NCBI GenBank assembly: GCA_022564455.1
Contig: JADFLK010000164.1
Span: 1 to 5,654 of the forward strand
Direction: 5' to 3'
DNA length: 5,654 nucleotides
Source: Bacteroidota bacterium
Lineage (GTDB): Bacteria > Bacteroidota > Rhodothermia > Rhodothermales > Rubricoccaceae
Below are positions 1-5,654 of this stretch, piece by piece. The notes under the pieces are model-generated. The model had not been told where the DNA came from and searched no databases. It worked only from the letters and a program-made list of their open reading frames with translations. Numbering within the stretch: position 1 is the first letter of the stretch; each line of letters opens with the position of its first letter. The position numbers and the translations under genes are program-made.

Positions 1-220
1 TTCGAATCAGATAGATCCCGGAAGGTACTTGCTCGCCGTTGTCGTCGGTGAGGTCCCACGGCGTGCCGCCGTCTCCATCGAACTCCTCCAGGCTCCGCAC
101 GTGCGCGCCGTCCAGCGCGTAGACCTCAATGGCGGCCGTGCGAGGCAGCCCCGCAATGACAACGCGCCCGGCATGTTGGTCTGCCCGGAACGGGTTGGGA
201 AAGACGTACACGTCCGTAAG
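1..220 (-). other. T9SS type A sorting domain (C-terminal secretion signal), truncated by window edge
   Basis: From about residue 1337 the protease shows the usual plan of type IX secretion C-terminal domains: VFPNPF at 1342-1347, a short strand around AGRVVIAGLP, then AIEVYALDG, a W-containing turn (PWDLTDDNGE) and SGIYLIR at the window edge. In known T9SS substrates this domain takes the protein across the outer membrane and is then removed, with release or attachment to anionic LPS. By comparison with the usual domain length, only about 5-20 residues are missing. A FlgD-like Ig fold is closely related and would look similar; the position at the extreme C-terminus after a signal peptide favours the sorting role. 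Confidence 0.85.
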
Positions 221-3200
221 GTCGTCGGAAAAAGCGCTGAGCGTGGCCACATTCCCTTCGGGCGCTAGTGTAGCGCCTGCGGCGCCTACCAGCCCAGAAA
301 CAACAATGGTGGTTTGAAGGCCTGTCGCGCCCAGTGCGCGGCCATCTATCGTCAACTCAACGGCGTCAGGGTTTGCGGTATTGAATATGACGGACGTGAC
401 CTGTCCCGTTGGATCGACGCGGTAGTTGGATATATCGCGCGCCTGTGTGGCATCAAGCGCCATGTTGAACACAAGCTTCGCGCTGCTGCCATCCATTATC
501 TCCCACGAAACGAGGAATAGCGTTCCCTCCGCGTTGGCGGCGGGAACGTCAATAGCGACCTCTTCCTGGCCTACGGGCGTGCCTTCCGCATCGCGTACTT
601 CGCTCCATCCGATGGTGTTCGCGCCGGCCTGCAAGTCATCAAACTGAAGCGCTACGGAGAAACCGTTGTCTTCAAAGAGAAGGGCTGAGGGCCCTATTGA
701 TCCTCCCAGCACGAATTGCTCGGGCGCCGTTTGCAGATCCAGTTTTTCCGTGAACGTGAGGCGCACGTAGTTACCGGCCAGGTAGACAACATTGTTCACA
801 GTTGCTGGAGCATGGGGACGCACTTGCTGGATCGCGCTCAACTCTGACGAAGCGCTTCCGTACCAGGCCCGGAGCACGTACTGCTGCTCTGCCGTTGCGG
901 ATACGTTTAGCTCGGCGTCCGTTGTGGTGGCAAGAGGATTGAATGGCTGGCCCAGTGTGGCCGCAAATACGGTTACAGAGTCGGCCAAGGTGCTCCATGA
1001 AAGATGGACGCTCGCAGCGTCTACCGCGTAAGCGGAAGCCCACTGAGGCGGCGCGAGCCCTGCCTGTGTGGAGTTGTAGGTGAAGAGCCTCGACTGCCCG
1101 TCAGCGCCGGAGACGAGGATCTCGGGTACAAGGTCGCCGGTGAAGTCTTCCACCACGACCCGGATGCTTCGCAGACCCGTCGGTCCGTTCGCGCCGGGCA
1201 AAGCTCCGGTGTGGAAGATGGGCTTCCAGTCGTTGGCCGCGCTGAAGATCCACAAATCCGGCGAGTGGACGACAATCAGTTCATCCGTGCCATCGAGGTC
1301 AAAGTCGGCCGCGGCCATCGTGCCGTAGCGCGTGGTTAGGCTCTGGAAGGCAAGGGTCTGAAAAAGAGCAAACTGATTGTCACCGGTGCTGTCAAATCCC
1401 TGGGCCAACCCGAAAGCGGCACCGTCGATACCACCGGCAGTTTTTGGCGTCGTCATCCCCCAAAACTCATTAATGCCGTCGCCATCAAAGTCGCCCTGCA
1501 CGAGGCGCGCACCGGCACTGTAGCGATCCGTTTCAAAGGTCCAGATCACCGAAAAGTTGTGCCCGCCCGTGTGCTCGTACAGGATGTAGTCGCCGTCGTA
1601 ATCGCCGCTGAGCCATTCATTCTTTCCATCACCGTCAAAATCACCGGCTAGCCCTTGCAGGTCGTTGAACACATTTTCAGGCTCCTCATCGTCTGAGTTG
1701 CCCGTTGGGTTGTCAAGCTCCGCGATTTGAGTAAACGTGGAGCCGTTTCTCTCGAAGATTCGCCACTGTACAGCCACAGCGCCATCGGCTGGTGTCGCTA
1801 TCCTCAGATCGTGGCCTATTATTTCACCTATGCCGTCGCCGTCGAGATCGACGAGTTTCACACCCCAGAGCGTGCGCTGCGAGGAGCCCGACGGCGTCGT
1901 GTCTTCAAAATCGATGTCGTTGGGATAGCAGGCCTGTGTGTTGTTCAGACCGGGGCAATCGGCGGCTCTTGCGCCGGCCTCAGCTAGAAATGTGTTCGGC
2001 CCGAACTGGAAAAGCAGTTCGCGGCGTCCGTCGTTATCCGTGTCTCCCTCGTCGCGTGGGATGAGCCTCGCAATGAGCTCTCTCTGCCGGACGAACATGT
2101 TCTCACCTGCCCATTCATAAATGAGCACGCTGTCGCTGGGCTCGCCGTCTACGAGGCGGTTGAACACAACCTCGGGCAGGCCGTCGCCATCGAAATCCGT
2201 GGCCTTCTCCATGAAGTAACCCGACGGCATGTCGAGAACGGTCTCCGTGAACAGAGCGCTGTTGAGATGGAGTGCATCCAGCTCCACCGTTGTCTCTGAG
2301 GAGGCCGTAAGGCCGGATGCGTTCTCAACGGTCACCCGAGCCGTAACCATCCCTACCTCGCTCAATTCATTGGGCCAGAACATGCCGTGTAACTGCTCTC
2401 GGTTTTCGGCGGCTACGTACGCCGTCATCCCTCCTCCACGCTCAACTTCAAGCGTTGCCTCCGTAACGTCGTCCGTTCTTACCTCGACGAGCACGCCCTG
2501 CCTTCCATCGAAGTAGGCCGGCCCGGCGAACGTTACCTCGATCACGGGCGGTGAGCGGTCGATGGTCACCCGACGGCGGTCTTCGAGCGTCTGGCCGTTT
2601 GCGAGGTGGACCACGAGGCGGACGAGATAGAGGCCTTCCTCTACGCCGCTTACGTTCCAGACACCCAGGGTGTCTTCGCGGACTTGCGTCTGCACGGGAT
2701 CTACGATGGGCGTCCAGGCTCCAATCGGATCGCCCTCGATTATAGTAGGATCGAATGTTGCGTAGTCCACGCTCCACGACGCGAACAGCGGCGCGATGGT
2801 GGAACCAACGATGGGCATCTCGTTTGCGGCCCCGCCGTCTTGCTCAGGGTTGATCAGGGAGACGTTGGTGGGATACGGTAGGCCGAGGGCGTTGGCCACA
2901 TCCAGGAGGCCCGCAGCCGTATGCGTATCCCAGCCCGGCTCGCGCAGGTCGCGGGCGGTAGCGGTAAGGATGCCTCGAATGGATTCCGGGCTCAACGTCG
3001 GATCGATGGAACGGAGTAAGGCAGCCGCGCCGGTGACTTGCGGGGCTGAGAGAGACGACCCGCTCCGGCGCCCGTACAGTTGCTCTTCAATCGGGCGGGG
3101 ATCGCTTTCGTGCGGCGCGAGGGTGGTAAAAATTGCCGTACCGGGGGCGCCAAGATCAATCCCAGGCCCAAACTGGCCACCAACGGGCTCGATATCGGAG

Positions 3201-4228
3201 CCGTCGCTCGTGAACCAAGCCACGCCAATCGTCTCCGGGTAGTCCGAAGGGTAGTGCGCGCCATCCCCACCTGCGTTGCCTCCGGAGGCCACCACGACCG
3301 TCCCCTGATTGTAAGCGTATTGAATGGCCTCGTGGAGCAACGGGCTGTCCTCGGTGCGGCCGAAGGACAGGTTGATGACATCCACGCCAAGGTCGGCCGC
3401 GTACACGATGGCCGCAGCCAGGTCATCGTCCTCCGCCACGCCGTCTCGGCCAAACGCGCGGATGGGGACGATGCGCGCGCCGGGAGCTACACCTGCAATT
3501 CCGGCCCCGTTTCCCAGCGCTGCCGACATCACACCGGCGGTGAGCGTTCCGTGCTCCTGCGTGCCATCCTCCGAAGGGTCGTTGTCGCGCACGTAATAAT
3601 CACCACTACCCACGTTCACGCTCCGATCTACAAAGTCGTAACCGTTCACATCATCAACAAAACCGTTTCCGTCGTCGTCGATTCCGTTGTCCGGGATTTC
3701 TCCGGGATTGATCCACACCTGGCCCACAAAATCAGGGTGCTCCATGTAGAGACCCGTATCGACGAGGCCAATCAGTACGGAGGCGGAACCCGTGGTTTGC
3801 TCCCACGCTTCGTCGGCACGGATGACGCGGAGGTGGCCGAGGCTATCGGCGAAGGGCTCGTCGTCCAGATCATCCACGATATCCAGGTCGTACGTGCCGT
3901 TGAATTGGACGTACCGCACACCGGGTGTTGCGGCCCACCTGTTCAGCTGGCGTGCAGTTAGCGAGGCGTCGTCCAGTGCGAGCACAAACACACGATCCGT
4001 CCACGAGCCGGTCTGTACGTGTCCTGAGAATGCCCGGTGGACGCTTACAACGTCCTCAAACAAAGCGGCTGGTGCGCCCGGAACAACACGCGCTTCTTCG
4101 AGCGCAGTTTTCAGCGGACCGTTGTAACCATCCTCCAGCCGAACGATTAACTCGGACTGAGCGTTTAGCGGAAACGCAACGAGGGTGCAGAGTAGTGTAC
4201 CTAGGGCACGGAAGCGAGTACAAACCAT
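1..4228 (-). CDS. Secreted subtilisin-like (S8) serine protease with FG-GAP propeller and T9SS sorting domain, C-terminus cut by window edge
   Basis: The frame is open from ATG at 4228 to the left edge: 1409 codons, no stop. Residues 1-23 form a signal peptide (R5, R7, hydrophobic 8-21, likely cleavage after N22-A23). Residues 26 to about 130 look like a propeptide. The catalytic domain spans about 145-450, with Asp157 (LVDTG), His226 (EHGTLTAGV), oxyanion-hole Asn318 (ASGGNAGG) and Ser392 (GSSLSAP, a variant of GTSMAAP). A D/N-rich insert at 180-193 looks calcium-binding. Next come Ig-like modules (about 473-556 and 557-655), seven D-rich repeats (about 657-1056), an Fn3-like domain (1057-1137), two SbsA-like Ig modules (about 1140-1225 and 1236-1335) and a T9SS type A sorting domain from about 1337. 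It should hydrolyse peptide bonds outside the cell or at its surface; the substrate is unknown. No clear Shine-Dalgarno precedes the ATG, which was chosen because it gives a clean signal peptide. The glycosyltransferase ends 58 bp upstream on the same strand, so co-transcription is possible. The protease and export assignments are firm; the accessory domain names are judged from sequence pattern only. Confidence 0.95.
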   Translation of the reverse strand, partial: MVCTRFRALGTLLCTLVAFPLNAQSELIVRLEDGYNGPLKTALEEARVVPGAPAALFEDVVSVHRAFSGHVQTGSWTDRVFVLALDDASLTARQLNRWAATPGVRYVQFNGTYDLDIVDDLDDEPFADSLGHLRVIRADEAWEQTTGSASVLIGLVDTGLYMEHPDFVGQVWINPGEIPDNGIDDDGNGFVDDVNGYDFVDRSVNVGSGDYYVRDNDPSEDGTQEHGTLTAGVMSAALGNGAGIAGVAPGARIVPIRAFGRDGVAEDDDLAAAIVYAADLGVDVINLSFGRTEDSPLLHEAIQYAYNQGTVVVASGGNAGGDGAHYPSDYPETIGVAWFTSDGSDIEPVGGQFGPGIDLGAPGTAIFTTLAPHESDPRPIEEQLYGRRSGSSLSAPQVTGAAALLRSIDPTLSPESIRGILTATARDLREPGWDTHTAAGLLDVANALGLPYPTNVSLINPEQDGGAANEMPIVGSTIAPLFASWSVDYATFDPTIIEGDPIGAWTPIVDPVQTQVREDTLGVWNVSGVEEGLYLVRLVVHLANGQTLEDRRRVTIDRSPPVIEVTFAGPAYFDGRQGVLVEVRTDDVTEATLEVERGGGMTAYVAAENREQLHGMFWPNELSEVGMVTARVTVENASGLTASSETTVELDALHLNSALFTETVLDMPSGYFMEKATDFDGDGLPEVVFNRLVDGEPSDSVLIYEWAGENMFVRQRELIARLIPRDEGDTDNDGRRELLFQFGPNTFLAEAGARAADCPGLNNTQACYPNDIDFEDTTPSGSSQRTLWGVKLVDLDGDGIGEIIGHDLRIATPADGAVAVQWRIFERNGSTFTQIAELDNPTGNSDDEEPENVFNDLQGLAGDFDGDGKNEWLSGDYDGDYILYEHTGGHNFSVIWTFETDRYSAGARLVQGDFDGDGINEFWGMTTPKTAGGIDGAAFGLAQGFDSTGDNQFALFQTLAFQSLTTRYGTMAAADFDLDGTDELIVVHSPDLWIFSAANDWKPIFHTGALPGANGPTGLRSIRVVVEDFTGDLVPEILVSGADGQSRLFTYNSTQAGLAPPQWASAYAVDAASVHLSWSTLADSVTVFAATLGQPFNPLATTTDAELNVSATAEQQYVLRAWYGSASSELSAIQQVRPHAPATVNNVVYLAGNYVRLTFTEKLDLQTAPEQFVLGGSIGPSALLFEDNGFSVALQFDDLQAGANTIGWSEVRDAEGTPVGQEEVAIDVPAANAEGTLFLVSWEIMDGSSAKLVFNMALDATQARDISNYRVDPTGQVTSVIFNTANPDAVELTIDGRALGATGLQTTIVVSGLVGAAGATLAPEGNVATLSAFSDDLTDVYVFPNPFRADQHAGRVVIAGLPRTAAIEVYALDGAHVRSLEEFDGDGGTPWDLTDDNGEQVPSGIYLIR
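1061..2260 (-). other. Seven FG-GAP/VCBS-type repeats within the protease (probable seven-bladed beta-propeller)
   Basis: This part of the protease (residues about 657-1056) carries seven spaced calcium-loop motifs. They start at residues 678 (DFDGDGLPE), 729 (DTDNDGRRE), 794 (DLDGDGIGE), 863 (DFDGDGKNE), 913 (DFDGDGINE), 975 (DFDLDGTDE) and 1028 (DFTGDLVPE). Intervals are 50-69 residues, the size of one propeller blade. In integrin-alpha-like FG-GAP propellers such D-x-D-G-D-G loops bind calcium between strands. Repeat 7, and less so repeat 2, departs from the consensus. The second blade also carries Cys758 and Cys767, which could form a disulfide. Such propellers usually mediate protein or glycan binding; a targeting role next to the protease domain is inference. 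Confidence 0.8.
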
Positions 4229-4286
4229 TGCGGACACGTCGGTTGAGCAGCGAGGGTAGTAGTGACGTATCGAAGCAAATAGGCGG

Positions 4287-5285
4287 TTAGCTCGTGTTCA
4301 GGGCTCTCAGGCCCTCTTGATAACTGGTCGCGAGTGTAAAGCCGAGAAGGTAGCGGACGGCGTAATCGGACAGGCCTGGCGGTAGACGGGGAAGTATACC
4401 GTGTACCCGCTGCGCAAGTCCAGGCTTGAGCAAAAGGCCCGCAGCAACACGCCGAGCACTCTTCCTGGCCGGCGAATGTACGACATCAACGCCGGTCCAC
4501 CGAGCCAATTCCGGGTAATCGGCGACCATTGCAGGCAGATTGTCTCGCCCGAACTCGATCATCTTTGATAGGGCAGTTGATAAATCGCCGATATCGTACA
4601 ATTGCGCCGTTGCGCCGCGAGCATACCTGAGTCCATGGGGATGCCGCTGCGAAATTCGGTAGGCAAATTCGAGATCCTCACCGTACGTCAGCGATTCGTT
4701 GAGCACACCAGTCTCGTGTACCACGTCCGAGTTCACGGCGGATAAACCGAGCAGCAAGTGTTTCCACGGTAAAGGTTTTGCCGGGTCGTGCTTCTGTGGC
4801 CCTCTCTTTGAAGACGTCAAGTATCGATGGTAGGGCTTCGAGAAGTCCGCTTCAGCCATTTCCAATCTAGCAACACAAGCAACCGCATTGGAACCGTTCA
4901 TGGCGCCGATCAGGGCATTCAGGTAGCCGGGGGCAGGCGCCACATCAGCATCCATGAAAGCCAGGATATTTCCGCCTGCGGCAGCGACGCCCGTATTCCT
5001 GGCAGCAGCCCTGCCTTTGTTTGTGGGATGAGAGAGAACATCAGTCGTGCGTCCCTCCTTCCGTGGCGCGTTGGCAATGAGGCCTTCCAGGGTCGAACGC
5101 GTTTCATCCGTTGAGCCATCATCCACAAAGATCCACTGCGCGGGCTCATTCTGGGCGAGCATCGCCGGTACCGTCTTCGGGAGAACGTGGGCGCCGTTGT
5201 AGACGGGGACGATGACGGATACGGCGTGAGAGGCGTCATCCGCGGTTGCCGTAGCATCGTTCACGGCAGGTCCAGCTTCGACCAC
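4287..5285 (-). CDS. Family 2 glycosyltransferase (GT-A fold)
   Basis: This 332-residue protein should transfer a sugar from a nucleotide-sugar donor to an unidentified acceptor, probably in envelope polysaccharide, glycolipid or glycoprotein synthesis at the cytoplasmic side. GT2 motifs appear in order: SVIVPVYNG at 23-31, FVDDGSTDE at 53-61 (nucleotide-binding aspartates), NKGRAAARNTG at 89-99, the metal-binding D-x-D in FMDADV (D112, D114), and YGEDLEF at 201-207 with the probable catalytic acidic residues. FGRDNLP follows in the C-terminal part. Length is normal for a stand-alone GT2. I see no clear transmembrane helix, but the last 40 residues could form an amphipathic membrane-associating segment. 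The start is GTG at 5285: GGGAGG lies 8 bases upstream, an in-frame TAG at 5307-5309 closes the frame, and no ATG occurs in frame before residue 42. The gene is first in a possible two-gene operon with the protease and diverges from the membrane protein gene at 5483. Donor and acceptor cannot be read from the sequence. Confidence 0.95.
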   Translation of the reverse strand: MVEAGPAVNDATATADDASHAVSVIVPVYNGAHVLPKTVPAMLAQNEPAQWIFVDDGSTDETRSTLEGLIANAPRKEGRTTDVLSHPTNKGRAAARNTGVAAAGGNILAFMDADVAPAPGYLNALIGAMNGSNAVACVARLEMAEADFSKPYHRYLTSSKRGPQKHDPAKPLPWKHLLLGLSAVNSDVVHETGVLNESLTYGEDLEFAYRISQRHPHGLRYARGATAQLYDIGDLSTALSKMIEFGRDNLPAMVADYPELARWTGVDVVHSPARKSARRVAAGLLLKPGLAQRVHGILPRLPPGLSDYAVRYLLGFTLATSYQEGLRALNTS

Positions 5286-5293
5286 GTGTCCGT

Positions 5294-5299
5294 CCTCCC
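5294..5299 (-). promoter_or_regulatory. Ribosome binding site of the glycosyltransferase gene
   Basis: On the minus strand GGGAGG sits with 8 bases between it and the GTG at 5285. This decides the non-ATG start. It contrasts with the protease gene downstream, where no purine-rich anti-16S match precedes the ATG. Confidence 0.75.
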
Positions 5300-5322
5300 G
5301 GCGGCGCTATCTAGCTGCCGCC
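5300..5322 (-). other. GC-only hairpin abutting the glycosyltransferase Shine-Dalgarno
   Basis: On the minus strand GGCGGC (5322 to 5317) and GCCGCC (5305 to 5300) form a perfect 6-bp all-GC stem with an 11-base loop. The 3' arm is directly adjacent to the GGGAGG ribosome binding site. If transcribed as predicted it lies in the mRNA leader. No U-tract follows, so it is not a terminator. It could affect ribosome access; this is inferred from position only. Confidence 0.45.
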
Positions 5323-5362
5323 TTCCTGTATGGGCGGTATCCGGCTGCCGCTTCCGTGCATG
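5303..5362. repeat. Two-copy imperfect 30-bp tandem repeat in the divergent intergenic region
   Basis: Copy A (5303-5332) and copy B (5333-5362) are head to tail and agree at 23 of 30 positions by my count. The best conserved cores are GGCTGCCGC-like (5314-5321 and 5344-5351) and TATC (5308-5311 and 5338-5341). No convincing third copy flanks them. The array runs from the glycosyltransferase -10 candidate down to its leader hairpin. It could be a pair of protein-binding sites, a leader RNA structure or a decayed tandem duplication. Confidence 0.5.
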
Positions 5363-5389
5363 GTAGGGTTATCGTCGTCGCGATGTCAA
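5360..5389 (-). promoter_or_regulatory. Candidate promoter for the glycosyltransferase (and possibly the protease)
   Basis: The minus strand has a perfect TTGACA (5389 to 5384), an 18-base spacer and TACCAT (5365 to 5360), which matches 4 of 6 positions of a sigma-70 -10 box. The predicted start near 5353 would give a leader of about 70 bases before the GTG. Canonical Bacteroidetes use a different -33/-7 consensus, so how well this motif applies depends on the lineage. Confidence 0.4.
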
Positions 5390-5439
5390 CGTTGGCCGTC
5401 CGGTGCCGGCGCTAGCCGATACGTCTGAGCCGTGCCCTA

Positions 5440-5448
5440 TGGTATGCT
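5440..5448 (+). promoter_or_regulatory. Candidate extended -10 promoter for the rightward membrane protein gene
   Basis: TGG followed by TATGCT forms an extended -10 (TGn plus 4 of 6 matches), and no good -35 lies at the usual distance. Transcription would begin near 5455, leaving a leader of about 28 bases before ATG 5483. If real, it rules out the in-frame upstream ATG at 5444, which overlaps the box. The evidence is weak. Confidence 0.25.
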
Positions 5449-5458
5449 CCGCTGTGAA

Positions 5459-5473
5459 CAGGCGCTTCGCCTG
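5459..5473 (+). other. Short perfect inverted repeat ahead of the membrane protein start
   Basis: CAGGCG and CGCCTG are separated by CTT, a perfect 6-bp stem ending 9 bases before ATG 5483. It lies where a ribosome binding site would be expected, and no clear Shine-Dalgarno is visible there. It could be a leader hairpin or a short operator, or coding sequence if translation starts at ATG 5444. No T-tract follows, so it is not a terminator. Confidence 0.4.
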
Positions 5474-5482
5474 ACTATTGAC

Positions 5483-5654
5483 ATGGGGCTAAGAGCGCGC
5501 ACCTCCACTATCATCGCCGTTGCCAGACCCGTGATCGTCTTCGGCGCTATCGTCGCTACCTTCTCTTTTCTCGGCTGGTCGATGGTCTCAAACTGGAGCG
5601 ATCTCTCGTCGGAGGAGATCGATGTTCAGCCCGCGTTATTAGCGTTGTCGATCT
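5483..5654 (+). CDS. N-terminus of a membrane protein, possibly lysylphosphatidylglycerol-synthase-TM / UPF0104 flippase-like, cut by right edge
   Basis: The frame is open from ATG 5483 to the edge (57 codons). The translation begins with a basic stretch (R4, R6, R15). A hydrophobic segment at about 16-33 (PVIVFGAIVATFSFLGW) looks like one transmembrane helix, followed by SNWSDLSSEE and the start of a second hydrophobic run, PALLALSI. One helix, then a short polar loop with N/D-W-x-x-L, then P-x-L-L-A, is the usual opening of the multi-pass family that includes the MprF flippase domain and UPF0104 proteins. Only this pattern supports the family, so the function is tentative. An in-frame ATG at 5444 would add 13 residues (MLRCEQALRLTID); it overlaps the -10 candidate, so 5483 is preferred, though neither start has a strong Shine-Dalgarno. 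The gene diverges from the glycosyltransferase, and such proteins are often found near glycosyltransferases in envelope-lipid loci. Confidence 0.6.
   Translation, partial: MGLRARTSTIIAVARPVIVFGAIVATFSFLGWSMVSNWSDLSSEEIDVQPALLALSI

Noticed and set aside
1061..2260. DNA-level tandem repeat across the GTCGCCATC/GTCGCCGTC clusters
   Set aside because: The recurring short strings are simply the codons of the D-G-D-G motifs. The DNA between them diverges fully, so this is a protein repeat, not a DNA repeat element.
1..2900. Many short open frames on both strands (60-150 codons)
   Set aside because: All overlap the continuous protease frame, give low-complexity Arg/Ser/Pro-rich translations and match no family pattern.
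3080..3961. Long plus-strand open frame of 293 codons
   Set aside because: It lies antisense to the catalytic domain of the protease, whose triad and motifs are unmistakable. Its translation is low in recognisable structure and shows no domain, and it has no convincing start context. It is the usual shadow of a GC-rich coding strand.
4160..4228. Lipoprotein signal on the protease (Cys14 after LL)
   Set aside because: The residues before Cys14 (GTLL) do not fit a lipobox, and the cysteine sits mid-way in the hydrophobic core. A standard signal peptide ending at about Ala23 fits better.
4300..4315. Inverted repeat AGGGC...GCCCT near the glycosyltransferase stop as a terminator
   Set aside because: The stem is only 5 bp, lies inside the coding sequence and has no T-tract, so it does not support termination between the glycosyltransferase and the protease.
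5478..5483. Perfect TTGACA on the plus strand as a -35 box
   Set aside because: It overlaps the ATG at 5483, and no -10-like sequence occurs 16-19 bases downstream. It is probably a coincidence.

Overview
The window reads as bacterial chromosomal DNA of moderately high GC, densely coding, from the Bacteroidota/Rhodothermota side of the FCB superphylum. The main evidence is the large minus-strand protein. It ends in a module with the FPNPF...SGIYLIR pattern of type IX secretion (T9SS) type A sorting domains, a system known essentially from that group. Several stacked Ig-like domains and a D-x-D-G-D-G propeller also fit Rhodothermales-like or Ignavibacteria-like lineages. The lineage is an inference; no marker gene is present.

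Layout. Positions 1-4228 (minus strand) hold one uninterrupted reading frame that runs off the left edge. It encodes a secreted subtilisin-like (S8) protease of at least 1409 residues, with signal peptide, propeptide, catalytic domain with complete triad, two Ig-like modules, seven D-rich FG-GAP/VCBS-type repeats, an Fn3-like domain, two SbsA-like Ig modules and the start of the T9SS sorting domain. Only a short C-terminal tail seems to be missing. After a 58-bp gap, 4287-5285 (minus) encodes a complete family 2 glycosyltransferase with a GTG start and a good Shine-Dalgarno. It lies upstream of the protease in the same direction, so the two may be co-transcribed.

Positions 5286-5482 are a 197-bp divergent intergenic region. 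It carries a TTGACA promoter candidate for the glycosyltransferase, a two-copy imperfect 30-bp tandem repeat, a GC-only hairpin abutting the glycosyltransferase Shine-Dalgarno, an extended -10 candidate on the plus strand and a 6-bp inverted repeat. From 5483 to the right edge (plus) is the N-terminus of a membrane protein that resembles the start of lysylphosphatidylglycerol-synthase-TM/UPF0104 flippase-like proteins.

The genes suggest a cell-envelope theme: a surface or secreted protease exported by T9SS, a sugar transferase and a probable envelope-lipid membrane protein. A functional link between them is inference. I found no RNA genes, mobile elements or CRISPR arrays, and no clearly novel system. 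The most unusual local signals are the repeat and hairpin arrangement in the divergent promoter region and the seven-repeat propeller on the protease.
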